From contig JACCLO010000005.1 of assembly GCA_029448655.1 (NCBI GenBank), positions 1 to 64,000 of the forward strand: DNA of 64,000 nt. The letters are read 5' to 3'. A model generated the notes under the pieces. That model was given only the letters and a program-made list of their open reading frames with translations. It made no database searches and was not told where the DNA came from. The DNA comes from Wolfiporia cocos. Lineage: Eukaryota; Basidiomycota; Agaricomycetes; Polyporales; Phaeolaceae. Shown here one piece after another: positions 20,917 through 32,612 of this stretch (the first letter of the stretch is position 1; each line of letters begins with the position of its first letter). The position numbers and the translations under genes are program-made.

Positions 20917-21634
20917 TGTCACGGTTTACGCCGTTGACTAAGGGTACGCCATTCTTTTTGCCTTTCTTTCAGGCTTCAGCGTACGCCTCGCACCCTAGTC
21001 CCCTAGTTCCCCTGTCCTCGTCATACGCTCACCTTAGCCAGGTAGTCACGTGACACCATAGATTAGATAGTAGCATCACCCCCAGACAGCGTTATCTTAT
21101 TGTTATCGTAGCGCTATCTTAGCGTTACCTTATTGTTGGCACTAACCTAGCGCCTGTCCTACCGGCGTCAGTCTTACCGCTGACGTCACACATTATGTAC
21201 AGCCTTGTATCTATGACGATGAGTCTAGATACCTAGGTCTCCAGCCTGGGCCCTTATGGTCCAGGCCTTTATGCTTACCTCGTTACATGTGACCTGTGCC
21301 CTTACTGGCGCACAGACCATTACTTTAGGGTAGTACCTTAGATAGTGGTCCGGTCCATGTACATATATGTTGCGTTCTAGGGCTTTAGAGCCTTAGAACG
21401 ATTATTCTCGACTTTGGGGCTTAGTCCCCCGGTTATGCCATCTGCGTCTGCTCACGCACTTCGACACCGACCTCTGGCCTTAGTTGGCCCCTTCAAGGTC
21501 TCTGTTCACAACCTCTGGCTTCACCTTTAGACCGCTAGTCTGTGCGACAGCCATTAGTGGCCGTTACGTCGTCCCTCTATACGGTCCTCAAGCCATGTTA
21601 GTGCCTTGTGGGCAATGACGGTATTTCTGCGTCA
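20917..21634 (+). mobile_element. Solo LTR, family G (718 bp), inside the Gag-like gene
   Basis: Starts TGTCACGGTTTACG and ends ATTTCTGCGTCA, flanked by the 5-bp duplication CTGCT (20912-20916, 21635-21639). No internal element sequence. It carries the U3 box GGCGCACAGACC at 21307-21318, CTTTAGGG at 21323-21330 and a TATA-like TACATATATG. Confidence 0.85.
21307..21399 (+). promoter_or_regulatory. LTR-G core promoter module
   Basis: U3 box, CTTTAGGG and TATA as above, followed by an inverted repeat with arms GTTCTA..GGC and GCC..TAGAAC at 21374-21399. Parts and spacing match the modules of LTRs B, C and E although the arm sequences differ. Confidence 0.55.
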
Positions 21635-22176
21635 CTGCTGTGGGAGCGGCCTGGGGGGCGAAGAGGTCCGACCGAATTGATGTGGTGATAACCATGAGTG
21701 CCGCACCGTCAAGGGTGGAGATATTGATCATGGGGTTGGCTATGACCAGCTCGCGCTGCTCGATGTCATAAGTCATAGCCACTGCCCAGCCGTGGTGCAG
21801 GGCGAGGCCCGCAACAATCTTGTGGTGTGCTGCCAGGGCATCAGCCCGATCATCGCCCTGATATTGGCGCATGAGCCGCTCCATGGTGGAGGCAGCCGCT
21901 GACCACTCCAGGAAGGAGAGGGATTGTTCCCCCGTGCAGTCAAGACCTTTTGCCGCCAGGCCACCCTGCGACGTGAAGACCAGGGTCTCGTCGCCGGAGA
22001 TTGCCGCGCGACGGGCCCCAACAGAGAGGGAGTTGTAGGGGACATACTCCCACTTCTGAATGGCGCGTATGACCTTCGGTGGCGGCGCTACGGGTGAACG
22101 CCATCAGCGCACTGAAGCAGAGGCGGGAAGGGCGCGCCGCGCAAACAGTAGGACAGAGAGGGGCCAGGCGTGCCAC

Positions 22177-22930
22177 GCCTGCGAGCCCAATGGTAACGGT
22201 AACGGGAAGGAAGATGCACCGGCACCGCCGGGCACACAGGCACGGGAGGCCTATGGCGGGAAACGAGTAACGGGAATGCAGGGCTCAAGCGACGAGAGGA
22301 GCGGGGTTCATCCCGGATGCAGGAAACGGGCACCTACCGAGCTCGAGGGGGCTACCCTTGTAGCCTTTCTTTATGGGCGGAATGGGTGTAACCTTGCCAT
22401 CGTCGCCGCCAGCCAGAGCCGCGGCCGCGCGCACGGCCGCCAAATCCTCCAGCGATTCGAACAAGGCCACGACAGGTGGTGCGCCCGGGCTGATGGCAGG
22501 CACGGGGGTTCGCCGCACGGGTGCGCGGGCTCGGCAGGGCGCGGGGCAGCGGCCGGGGCAGCAGGTGCCGGTGGGGCAACCGCGGGTGGGGCCGCCGCGC
22601 CTCCACCCGGGCGCGCCGGGCTGGGAGGCGGCGGTAGGGGCGCTTCTGGCACGCGGGGCACCGGGAGGTTCCCATTGGAGGTCTCGCGGTGCGGGACGTG
22701 CGCGACAGCTGAGCCGCCTGGGGGTGCGTCGTGGTCTGCCACGAGATGGATTCGCAGATGCCGCGGCGGAAGAGGCGGAGCGGGCGGGTCTTGCATGTGA
22801 GTCAAAAGGGAATCGAAGCAGGAAGGAAACGGGACGGCGGCGTCGCTAAAGGCAGCGGCAGCGGGCTGGTAAGCGACACGCAGAAGGGCGAAGGAAGCAA
22901 GGGGCGAGCGCGCATAAGCGCGCGGTGAAA
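22177..22930 (-). other. GC-rich remnant upstream of the Gag-like gene
   Basis: Very GC-rich. The minus strand has Pro/Ala-rich open segments in several frames, one with VALFESLEDLAAVRAAAALAGG (22285-22518). It may be the decayed N-terminal Pro/Ala-rich part of the Gag-like protein. No frame can be followed throughout, and plus-strand open frames here are Gly/Arg-rich by-products of base composition. Confidence 0.4.
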
Positions 22931-23095
22931 TTTGCTTGCTCGCTCGGACGTTAATTCATAGACCTAGTGACCGTCGCGCATGCGCATCACGACTGCAGAG
23001 ATCTAGAGATGAGCAGAGAACATATGCTTGCGGTACACAGCAAAACTCGAGGTATAGATACAATGGGTCAGTGTACCTTGACTACGGCTCGTACC

Positions 23096-25836
23096 TCACT
23101 CAGCTCCGACTCCTGCAGTGCTGCATAGGCACGCCATATCACGTCTGGGCATCTTCATGATATCACGTCTGGGCATCTTCGCGATATCATGTTTGGGTTT
23201 CTTCGCCATCCTCGCTGCATCATCTCCATCGACTTTGGCCGTACGTTTCCGGTTTGGGAATGCCACTTTGCTGCCTCCGCACACGGTGGTAGGGGGCGGT
23301 GCACTCTTCCACTCGCGCCATTCAAGCAGTGACGGCCGCTTCCCGGGATCGTCCGCCCCCAGCTCCTTCGCAATCCTCTTCAAGGGCTCGTCCTCTCGCT
23401 CGAGCCTGTCTAGAAGGTACAGTATAACGTTCCCGCACGACCATCGGTCAGCCTTGATCGGACTATACGTCGGCCACTCGTCCTCCACCTCGGGCGCCAA
23501 CCAACCCTCCGTCCCGCAATAATCACTGACCACCTCGTCTTCAGTCTTCAGACGAATAGCGATGTCAAAGTCAATTATCTTCAAGCAGAACTTCTCGTCG
23601 ACAACAAGGTTGTCGGGCTTGATGTCCCTGTGAGCAATGCAGAACGTATGAAGATACGCGAGGCCCTCGATTAGGCCCCAGCAGATTCGCGTGGCGCTGT
23701 CACGAAGCCGGTGAGGTTTGGTTGTGAGACAAGACCGAACAGAGTTCAGCTTGGGCAGAATGACCCACGGCCCGGAATGACCACAGAATGAAGCAAATAG
23801 CGAAATGACGTGTTCGGACTTCGTTTGTTGGGCGTTAATGAATTGGAGGATTGCCAGCTCGTTCGAGTTCTCGCGAACTTTCTTCGCGATCAGTTCCTGG
23901 CCAGACTCCGACCGTTGACGTACGGTGAAAATATTCGACAGCGTCTGGGGGTCAAGCGTCGGCGCGATGTATCACAGATAAGAAGGATTGCCACACCTCG
24001 AATGGCAGTTCCACCTCATAGCCATTTGCTTTAAGCTCGATGCGACCGTCTATTGAATCCGCGGCTCCACCTCCACCGCTGCCACCTTCTGTAGGGCGAG
24101 AACGTTTCCTCGAGGTTCCACGAGTGTCGCCGCTGTAGAACGACATGGTGCCGAATTGCTTTCTATGTTTGTCGACCTCCTGACCATATTGCGAAACATC
24201 GTTGGATGTTTTGCGATCTGCATCCTCGCTGCCCCCACGGAGCACATGAACGAGGTTGTACAACAGGAGCGCAAACTGAGCGCGGTCAGTGTTGCGACTC
24301 AAGTCAGTATAATCTGGAGTGCGGTAGAAGACCTGCAGCGACTCAGCATGCGAACCCGCTCGTATACAAAGCGCAACGTACCTTTCTGTCCTTCTCCTTC
24401 TGAAACAGAAGAAAGCGTCGTGCATCGCCTGTCTTATAAATGTAGGCAACAACGAGGACGAAGTTCTTCCCCTGCTTGAACTCGTCCACGTGATTGTTAG
24501 CGAAACGAACGATAGCCGCGCCCTGCAGAAGCATCCGGACAAGGTCATCTGGAAAAACCGGTGTAGGCCAATCTAATGATGATCCTACTGCTGGCTTCGA
24601 AGCAACCTCTACGAGCAGTCGAGGAAGACCTGCCTTCGAGAGGAGGAAGTCGCTTTTGGGTTCGTACGTGCGGAGCCCGTCCTCGGAAGTGGGAGCATTG
24701 ATAAGTTGCGTGATAAGCGTCATAGGGCTCTTAGTATGGCCTCTGTAGAGACGACGCTAATCATGACTGAAGGAGGCGAGCGAGCAAACGAGCGAACACG
24801 TACAGTTGACTTTTGATCATGGAGCCCCCTGGGATTTCAATCGCGAGCGGGACAAAGAACATCGCGTTCGCTATACTTTCATTCAACTCTCCTCCGAGCT
24901 TCTTAGCACCACTCCAAAGGCTGGGCCATGCTCGTTTGAAAACACACGCGATATGCTCTGCCTCGAGTGGCTCGGCATCGCGCCATGGCTGTCCCTCGCC
25001 AGTCGGCCCCTGGGATGGCCCCTGAGAAGTATTGTCGCAAGCGTTGAAAAGATCCGAACATTGAGTATCTTTTACAAAATTGATCACCGTACGCGCCTGT
25101 ATTGATCTGTGAGACTCAAGAAGTAGATTGGCATGTCAAGCAAACAGCGCACATCAGGCGTCAGTCCTGGCTTGTCCTTCAGTTTGTTCTCGAGCTCCGT
25201 AACAAAATTAGGGACCGGCGTCGAGGTGGAACATTCCGTAACCGCATTAACTTCAAGAAGAGAAGTGGCGAAGGTCCTCCATCGATGCACCCTGATGAAG
25301 CAGTCCTCGTATATACGGACAAGGGTTGAGCTGGCATGTATTCTGTCTGCATCTTCATCTCCTGCCCTCAAATGTTGTTATGATCGCGACGAGATGTGAT
25401 GTAAGAGCGAAACTCACGTTCACACAATTCGTTCGGCAGCTGGACAATGACATGCACTATATCCTTGCCAGTGTTAAGCTGCAATGCAGAACCAACAGCT
25501 TGACGAGAGTGCAACTCAGTTGCAATAGCATCAAGGCGGTAATCGGCCGCCCTCTTCCTTTCATCCCAGGCAGTCCGTGCCTTGTTGCCTGGCTCGTCTA
25601 GTAGTTCCTCATTGGGCTAAGCGGGTGTGAGGGTCATCAAGATGCGGCATGAGGTCGCCACATACCTTCCACAGGTTCAACGACTCTCTCTCTACCTGTG
25701 AGAACCCTAGCTTGTCGCCAATGGCATCTGTTAGTTGGTCAATGCGAGTGCCCACAGGAACATCGATTCCTCTTGGGTTCGCTTTGCCACTGTGTTGAAG
25801 ATACCAAACTGTGACCGTTGATGTTGAGGATGACAT
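23096..25836 (-). CDS. Crinkler-like effector gene with protein kinase domain
   Basis: Exon 1 (25666-25836) encodes a ubiquitin-like Crinkler header ending ESLNLWK, followed by a 49-nt GT-AG intron (25617-25665) and a short helical segment with RLDAIATEL. The middle contains an alpha/beta region with LPRLLVEVASKP and KNFVLVVAYIYKT that looks like a PD-(D/E)xK nuclease-type fold. The C-terminal part is a protein kinase: ELIAKKV (candidate Lys), HRDIKPDN (about 23608-23634), KIIDFDIA in place of DFG, GTEGWLAPE and DRWSCG. It ends in a Lys/Arg tail with short repeats. Header plus kinase matches the basidiomycete CRN/CR effector class, thought to act inside target or self cells. Splicing of the middle is not resolved and at least one frame change near 23965 is unexplained. 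Confidence 0.7.
23138..23210 (-). repeat. 24-nt tandem repeat in the kinase gene tail
   Basis: Three copies of a 24-nt unit (sense about GAAGATGCCCAGACGTGATAT) encode an octapeptide MPRRDI(M/A)K near the C-terminus. The third copy is diverged. It adds a basic, possibly nucleus-directing tail; function is inferred only. Confidence 0.6.
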
Positions 25837-25964
25837 GGCTTGGAATCAGTTGGTCGTGGTGGTTGGAAGTTGAACGTGTGTTGTGGCGTCCTTGGTTGTC
25901 ACACCCGTGTGATAATCCGTGACTCCCCGCAGCAATGGTGTCACACTCTGTCTTGCTCGCCCGC

Positions 25965-27290
25965 CACGCTCCCCATCGCGCGCAACGGCGCGTCCGCGGA
26001 GATCGCCCCCGCGCGAACGAGCGTCCGACCGTCTCGCTCCACGGCGGCCTCACCAGGTGGGACCTCACCCCGTGGACGCCCGTCCTCGACACCGCCGTGG
26101 ACGCGGACCCTGCCGCGCGCGTCACCCTGTTCACCGCCGCGGAGCTCGCGCGCGTGCAGGCGGCCATCCCCGCCGGCGCGTACACGTTCTTCGTGCGCGA
26201 GTCGCCCGACGGCGAGGAGGGCTTCCCCGGGCGCCTCCGCGTCGAGGTGCTCGTCGCGCTCCTCGACGCGCGCGGGCGCGCCGACGGCGCCCGCGACGGC
26301 GAGTGGCACCTCGGGAGCGTGCTCCTCGTCTACCGCGCGAAGCTCCTCGACGGCGCCGTCACGGCCGTGAATATGATGCAGGTGCGTGCGTGCGGTGTGC
26401 GGCGCGGCGCGGGCTGACGCACGCTCTAGCACTGGGGATTCAACCTCAACGCGTCCCTCCAGGAGGGCGTGAGCGTCAGGGACCACCGCCTCACGATCAA
26501 GGTGCGTCCCCCGCGAGTGGTGGTGGTCTGCGCGCACTGATGCCCGCCGCGGCGCAGGCGGACCACACGCTTGCGTACCTCCCCGACGCCAACTCGGCCG
26601 GCGCGCTCGCGCCCGTCGCGGGCACGCACCACGCGCATGCGGAGAAGACGACGCGCACGATCGGGGAGCGGTTCCCTGAGAACGCATACGGTGCGTGTGG
26701 TGCGGCCGTGAATGCTGCCCTGGCGCTGACGCACCCGCAGATGAGTTTTACGTGTTCGCGCCGCGCCCGGACTCCCCCGTGCTCCCGCCGCCGCGCGTGT
26801 CTGAGGCGGAGCTGGGGCCGGAGGCGGACCTGCTCACGCCTGCGCTCGAGGCACGCGACCCCGTCGTTGAGCTCGCAGGCGCGAAGAGCGGGCTCCGGGT
26901 CGACTTTACGACGAACCGTACGTCGCGCGTTTTGTTGGTTTGCCTCTGCTGATCCCCGCCCCTGACGCGTGCGCAGAGTCGGCTGTGCAGTTCTACTCGA
27001 ACAACTTTGTCGACCCCAAGAAGACCGCGAGGAAGAAGATCCACGGCGGCTCTGGCGAGAAGGGCGACGGATACGAGGCGGGCTCTACGACCCTTCCTCG
27101 AACTGTGGCCTTTGAATCCACCGCACGTCCACAGCCGCCGCGTTCCTCGAGTTCCACGAGCCGCTCGCGGCGTGGATGCACCCCAATACGCTCGGTCCGT
27201 CCGGGCACGACGCGCTGCTCGCGGCGGGCGAGGTATACAACAGCTTCGTGCGCATGGACGTGTGGTACCGCAGCCAGGAGGGGCTCTGAG
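25965..27290 (+). pseudogene. Aldose 1-epimerase (galactose mutarotase)-like relic
   Basis: Exon-like segments joined by short GT-AG introns (26382-26429, 26502-26557, 26691-26740, 26918-26976) read TVSLHGGLTRWDLTPW, HWGFNLNASLQEG (candidate catalytic His), HTLAYLPDANSAGALAPVAG, DEFYVFAPRPDSP, SAVQFYSNNF, KIHGGSGEKGDGYEAG and FLEFHEPLAAWMHPN (candidate catalytic Glu), ending VWYRSQEGL at about 27289. This matches fungal aldose 1-epimerases, which interconvert anomers of galactose or glucose. The N-terminal strands with the GRYANRI region are missing or reduced to IARNGAS in another frame, and the junction before FLEFHEP lacks a clean intron. GC content is far above that of the neighbours. Confidence 0.75.
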
Positions 27291-27860
27291 CGCCGCGCCG
27301 GCGAGGAGCATCGCGGGCGAAGGTGGGAAGCGCGGGGAGAGAAGGTGGCGCGAGGTGTAAGATAGAAGTTGAGAAGGTTGCTGGAATGTACGATGTGCTG
27401 ATCTTTACTGAGACGATGATGGAATGCGGTGTGCTGGCGCGAGCCGTGGAACGCTGGATGGATGTCGGACATCGGACGTTGATCCCGTCGCACTGTAGTC
27501 GCGTGAGCAGAAGAAGCAGCTTATCGGGAGGCAGCAATCCCTTGTTTGCTGATACGTCGATATGGATGCAGAGCAAGAAATTGTGCAGTGGCTGGTGAGC
27601 GTTCTATTTTTCTTCATAGACTACAGATTATGTTACGCTTGGGACTACAACTCTATGAGCTACCTATAATGATATGTACGTCATTTCATATGATGGAACA
27701 TAGGTGATGTCTACTGGCGGGTATAGTGACTCTAGTCCTTGTATGACATGCTGTCCTGAAAGCGGTGTACAATCGGGACCGTCACCACAGGTACCAGCAA
27801 AAGCACTGCCTCTCCAATGGCGCTCGCACAGAATGCGCTCAATACATCCAGTGCCCCACC
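27291..27860. other. Intergenic stretch, nothing recognised
   Basis: The former 3' flank of the epimerase relic grades from GC-rich to mixed composition. No protein or repeat family is recognised. Confidence 0.5.
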
Positions 27861-28440
27861 TGACACAGACTTACAGAGACTGTGCGACCTGCTATAGGCA
27901 GGGGAGAACCCCCAAGGTCTTGCGACGAGACAGCGGCGAGCAACGACGAATGCAGAGGCATTCCCTCGGAATGATGGAAGTCGTCGTACAGGATACTTGC
28001 ATTGTCGAGTCGCTACCAGTCAAGCAGTAGAGGACGCCCTAAGGCGAGTCGCACGGCGCACATGTGAGAGAGGAGCCAGAGGCCCAAACGTCGAGAATCT
28101 TAAGGATGGGGAGTAAGCCCCAATCCTGTCGTATCTTATATACATGCGAGAACGGTACGCTAAGTGTCTACCCTTAAGTGCTGGCCTGTGCGCAGCACCG
28201 CCCTAACAGCTGAGGTAAGTAAGTACGTAAGCGAGACATGTGATACAATGTGTGACGTGTAACGTGAGTGTGATGAGGCGCGCGCTACCCTACAGCGCTA
28301 ACCTAACAGTCAGGTGACCAACAATATCGTGAGCGTAACGTGAGGAAAGCGTGAGGCAAAGAGGAGCGGTGTACGCCTAGCGCCGCCCGTATAACCTATA
28401 GCGAGGGTTGTTACTATATCCCCCTGGATATTCTGTGACA
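27861..28440 (-). mobile_element. Diverged solo LTR of family C (C')
   Basis: Begins TGACACAGACTTACAGAG and ends GGATATTCTGTGACA, parallel to the LTR of element C. It keeps GGGG..CCCC (28108-28121), TATATACATG, CCCTTAAG (28171-28178) and GGCCTGTGCGCA (28183-28194). The flanks (CCACC left, GCTAA right) are not a duplication, so one side has been lost or rearranged. Confidence 0.75.
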
Positions 28441-28707
28441 GCTAATCTGTGAAGTAGCAATCACGCCCGAAATACAGGAGTCCATGACAAAGGAGAAGTT
28501 CGAAAAAGAAATTTGACCTCACCTACATGGAAGTGGGCCCTACAACGAGCAGTTCAACAAGCCAACCACGCGCGCTACACAAGGTTTTGGATCGACAGGA
28601 CGATAAAAGTGGAAAAATCGTAAAGACTAACCCTTCAATGGGCTCTAGCACAACTTCTACTCTCAACGGGGTCGTTGAAATCTAAGGGGGGGGGGGGGGG
28701 GGGGTAA
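28441..28707 (+). pseudogene. 3' end of a D-family Pol (dUTPase tail) with polypurine tract
   Basis: Starts abruptly at GCTAATCTGTGAAG, matching QLICE of the D dUTPase, and continues through EIQESMTKEKFEKE, where an in-frame TGA has replaced the Arg codon, to a final TQGFGSTGR stop. The tract before the LTR is a run of 19 G (28686-28704), compared with 8 in full-length D. Only the last 70 or so codons remain. Confidence 0.85.
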
Positions 28708-29316
28708 TGTCACAAGAATTCTCCTAGATTCCCTATATTTCTTACTATTTTTCCGGCAATTCTACGAATTATCTACGACTTTCTAGGCCAATAACTAGCT
28801 TATCTGGTTCATAAGTTAACGGTTACATACGTGCCGAATGATGGCCGTGTTATCTCCCGTAACGACGGTCTTATCTTATCACTAGTAGTTACCATCAGTC
28901 ACATGTCTAGTTCTAGCCAATTGGACATTCCGTCCGGAAGCAGTCAGCGCATAAACGTCAGCGGACCGGGCTTTGGTCACGCCCCGTCTTTGTAATGACA
29001 AGAGCGCAAAACGCTATTCGTGCGGCCTATGCCACCTTTCTATATCCCGGTTTTGATCGGTATATGTATTTATCGCGTATTACTCAGTACTTAGGTACCT
29101 GGGGACTTGTACATACGAATACGGACATTAGTATTACCTAATAGGACTGTTAGGGGTCTTACTTATCATGTATATATACTAGCCTTGCTGAGCGCTATTG
29201 CCTCAGTTCTATTCATTGCATTCATACTATCGAGTAACACTCGTGTCGTATCCTGCTTAACAGCTACTACTCTTCGCCTAACCAGCAAACCTCAAGAATA
29301 ACGTTATCTTGTGTTA
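28708..29316 (+). repeat. 3' LTR of the truncated D-family copy (609 bp)
   Basis: Begins TGTCACAAGAATTCTCC and ends ATCTTGTGTTA, as the LTRs of element D do. It directly follows the G19 polypurine tract. Confidence 0.85.
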
Positions 29317-29512
29317 ACACCTCAGATTCTATTCATTGCATTTGCACTTCAAGTTAACAACTCATCGCGCCCTGCTCTACTAACTCTACAAGTTCTTGTC
29401 TACTCGACAACCTCAAAGCTACCGCCTAACCAGCACCTTTGCAAGTAAAGCAAGTTGTTACGGGTCGAATACCTGTTCGTATATTCGAGTCGCGAATATA
29501 AATCGTTCTTCT
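29317..29512 (+). repeat. Partial LTR-tail repeat and LTR-F fragment
   Basis: 29317-29400 repeats part of the preceding LTR tail (TTCTATTCATTGCATT). 29456-29512 is the first 57 bp of an F-family LTR (TGTTACGGGTCGAATACC), which breaks off into another LTR at ATCGTTCTTCT. Element D also interrupts an F LTR at CGTTC (36936-36940). Confidence 0.65.
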
Positions 29513-31654
29513 TGTCACAAGATTTTCCTAGTATTAATACGATTTTTCCCAAATTTTTATCTACGGTTTATACGTCTACCTAGGGCTTAATTGGTTGGTA
29601 ACTATTTGTTGCCGAATGATGGCCGTGTTATCTCCCGTAGCAACGGTATCTAATCACGGTAGTTCCCGTTATAAGTCACATGTCTATTCTTGCAGCCAAT
29701 CAGACATTTCGTCCGTACAACGTCATCCCCATTAGATCAGCGGACCGGCGTTTGGTCACGCATCCAACTGACTAATGATTGCGCACTATCTGCTATTCGC
29801 ACGATGGTTCTAAGCGAAAAACCCTAGAATAAACATATGGAACCTAATTCTCAGGCAAACCTCGGAGGTGAGGGACCAATGGTGCCAGTGCAACGTCGGC
29901 CAAAAGGCAGCGGGCGCATTGGAGTGCTGAAGGTCAGCCATAACGGGAAAAGGGAACCTAAAGGTAGAATTATGACCTAATAGGGCCAGTAACTTATAAA
30001 AAGGAAACGGTCAGGCCTCTCAGAGCACTAGTAACCTAATAAAGGCCATACTCTATAAGTCAGGCGTTAAAAGCCATAAAGAGTCAACCAATACGGTGAA
30101 AAGCTTGAAAGACAAGAACCAATATTCCCTTTAAGTCCAGCACAAGTCCAATGCATACAGGAAACCACTCTATGATAAAAATTGTAACGCCATAAACAGG
30201 CAACAGAGGAGATATTAATAGATGGTCAATCCTAGTCAGACAAGTGCATAAAGGGAATACAGTTCAACCTAAGACCAATCCTGAAAATTCATAATTCGGC
30301 AAAAGCATAACAAAGTGTAGTCACGTGACCTATCCAAATAAGGGATAGCTCCAACCTTAAAACGACCCAGATTAGCTCGATAAGAGGTAGAATCGAACCA
30401 GATTCAAGCCGACAGGCCCTCATAACAAGAGCATATAATCTGCCCATAAACCCATTTGAACCACGGTGATAGCGGTAATCCAAGTAACAACCATCGGTTA
30501 AAATGACCATAAAATGTCATAAGCTTCCATCAAGGCTTGAAAACGTCCCCAAAAGTGACAATAACGTCGCAACAGAGATTGCAAGGCAGCGTATCGACAA
30601 TGTGTCCATAGAACGTCGATTAAATACCTTTGGATAAGCAAGGACGCACGCCAAAACTCTAAGACTAGCCACTAGAAGGACAAGTAAAGTCGAAGGAAAC
30701 CAGACAATAGACGTTACCATAGATCAAGTTACAATGGAAAACCCGCAATAACCATACATCAAGTAGACGACAAGCAAGGCCACGACAACTTAATTTTTTT
30801 CACTATCTACAAACAAGTCAGATAGTAATCAGAAGCCATGCTACAGCCATAAGCGTATCAAGTCTACAAGGTTCAATATGATAACCGAAGAAAATCTGCA
30901 TAACAGCATCAACGGGCTCGTAACAATAGAGTCCAGCTATCGTTACAAGCAGGTTTTATATACTTCAACAGGGTCGTTGAACAACTCTAAGGGGGGGTGA
31001 TGTCACAAGAATTTCCCTGCATTTACTGCAATTTTCCTGGGATTAATAGCAATTAACTACGCAATACGTCCTATAACCCGTCATAACCGGGCACCTAACG
31101 AATAGTTAGAATCATGCCGATTGATGGCCGCGTTATCTCCCATAACGACAGTATCTAATCACAGATCTGTTCCCATGGATATCACAAGCTAAGCCGCTAG
31201 CCAATCAGACGTCTCGTCCGTATCACATCAGCACCACAACGTCAGCGGACCGTGCATAATGTCACGCGTCGGTTTACTAAGACATAGCGCCCTTAACGCT
31301 ACTGGGCGACGCACAACGCCAACAACCTATATCCCAGTTGATCGGCATATACCACTATCGCGTATTACTCAGTCCCATAATGACAGGGGTCCTGTAGTAG
31401 AATACGTACCGAAGTAGATTACATAATAAGGCTGTTAGGGTTTTATAATACATGTATATATACTGGTTCGCTAAGTCGTTAGAGACTTAGCTCTATTCAT
31501 AAACATTTGCTTACGGGTTAACCACCCAACCGCCTTGCCTGCTGCTTACTCGCTTACTCCTAAGTTCTCGCCTATCGACGACTACAGAAGACGCTAACGC
31601 TGTACAATAAGCCTCTTAGCTGAAGCATAGAGTGAGTAGTAGAGTCTTGTGTCA
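29513..31654 (+). mobile_element. Decayed D-related LTR element (D2)
   Basis: Left LTR-like part from TGTCACAAGATTTTCC (29513 to about 29820, truncated) and right LTR 31001-31654 (TGTCACAAGAATTTCC to CTTGTGTCA). They share blocks such as GATGGCCG.GTTATCTCCC and GTCAGCGGACCG. The internal part ends with GGGTCGTTGA..TAAGGGGGGG, like the 3' end of D, giving a plus-strand orientation. The remaining internal sequence (29820-30960) is A/G-rich with no supported gene. Flanks CTTCT and TCAAG do not match. Confidence 0.65.
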
Positions 31655-32074
31655 TCAAGATGAATTGGCGGGTTGGGAGATCATGCTCTGCAACTTGCTT
31701 CTCATACTGCAACATGTTCTGGTCTCCTCTTGTTGTTCAACTTTGGTCCTTTCGGCTACCAGCCTGTTGACTGCTGAACCCGTGTCTAACAGATTGTAGC
31801 CAGAGCGAGTTGCTTTTCCATAGATTAATGCACGGGCATATTCATGTACACTGTGCTCGACGTGAGCGGTGTGGCAAAGCGGTACCTTGTCAAAGGAGCA
31901 AGTTCAGGTACATTGATCCTCATAGCATTATAACAAGTCACTCAATTGACTCTTAGATGTATACCGCTGCTGTCATATACATTCTTCATACATTTATTAT
32001 ACACTGTAGAAAGTGCATGGAAAATGAATTGGGGAAGAGACATCTAGCTGAATTTTCTTGGGAGTGGGGGTATG
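31655..32074. other. Unassigned sequence between LTR remnants
   Basis: 420 bp of mixed composition with no ORF, RNA gene or repeat family that I recognise. It is the pre-insertion DNA of the F solo LTR that follows. Confidence 0.4.
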
Positions 32075-32607
32075 TGTTACGGATCAAATATCCGTTCAAC
32101 ACAAAATAACCAAGTCGAGTTACTCAGCGTATCGAGTAGCGCACTACTCGCTGGACTCCTCTGAGTCAGAGCGTCAATATACAAGCTGCAGGCTTAATTG
32201 CTCAAAACGAGTATAAGACCCTTGAATTCAACAAGGTCGAGCTGAGCAACTCGACCAATATTTACATCAGGTTATATACTGCGATCTGTCAATCGGGGTC
32301 ATAGTGTCTTTGGTACTACTACTATTAAGTCCGTCGGGCTAACGATATAAGTAATAAAGGAGAAGCGTTGCGGTTGAGCGCAACAAGAGATGAAACACGG
32401 AACTACTGTGGTTGGACACAGAATATCAGCTAGAACGAGATGCGGACACAGAGAGTGGGCATAGGGTTGTTATACATGAAACAGGGCCTACGGTTGAGCG
32501 GAGGCCCCCTAGAAGTAGAGCGCTGGGTACAGCGGTTGAACGCTAAGTCCTCACACACGGTGAGGCGTCAAACGAAATGTTCGAGTGTACCTGGTAGAAC
32601 TGTAACA
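32075..32607 (+). mobile_element. Solo LTR, family F (533 bp)
   Basis: Starts TGTTACGGATCAAAT and ends GGTAGAACTGTAACA, flanked by the 5-bp duplication GTATG (32070-32074, 32608-32612). The TGTTAC..GTAACA ends differ from the TGTCAC families and suit a Copia-type or distinct Ty3 lineage. A second copy is at 36888-48178. Confidence 0.85.
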
Positions 32608-32612
32608 GTATG

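Larger units (their letters stand above)
20580..22176 (-). pseudogene. DIRS/Ngaro-type Gag-like gene, split by a solo LTR
   Basis: The minus strand encodes a protein with WEYVPYNSLSVGARRA, AAKGLDCTGEQSLSFLEW and ALAAHHKIVAGLALHHGW, then (after the insertion at 20917-21634) a CCHC knuckle CFRCGATGHLPQGC and a second Cys/His cluster ending CSLCGRSKHGAGGC at the stop near 20580. This combination resembles the Gag-like ORF1 of tyrosine-recombinase retroelements in agaricomycetes; that family name is from memory and moderately sure. The frame is continuous across the solo LTR once one CTGCT duplicate is ignored. Upstream of about 22060 an in-frame stop appears. Partner RT or recombinase genes are not present. 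The right end of element A begins directly after its stop. Confidence 0.6.

Noticed and set aside
22060..22800. 246-codon Gly/Arg-rich plus-strand open frame
   Set aside because: Low-complexity product of GC-rich DNA opposite the Gag-like remnant; no domain, and other frames are equally open.
23138..23210. CRISPR-like array
   Set aside because: Only three contiguous 24-nt repeats without spacers, inside a coding region of a eukaryote.
25919..26965. 348-codon Arg/Pro-rich open frame on the plus strand
   Set aside because: It is an alternate frame of the high-GC epimerase relic; the frame with TVSLHGGL and the exons after it carries the recognisable protein.
26940..27365. 141-codon Ser/Arg-rich frame after the epimerase exons
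   Set aside because: Starts in an intron and leaves the protein frame carrying KIHGGSG and FLEFHEP; it is a shadow frame past that point.
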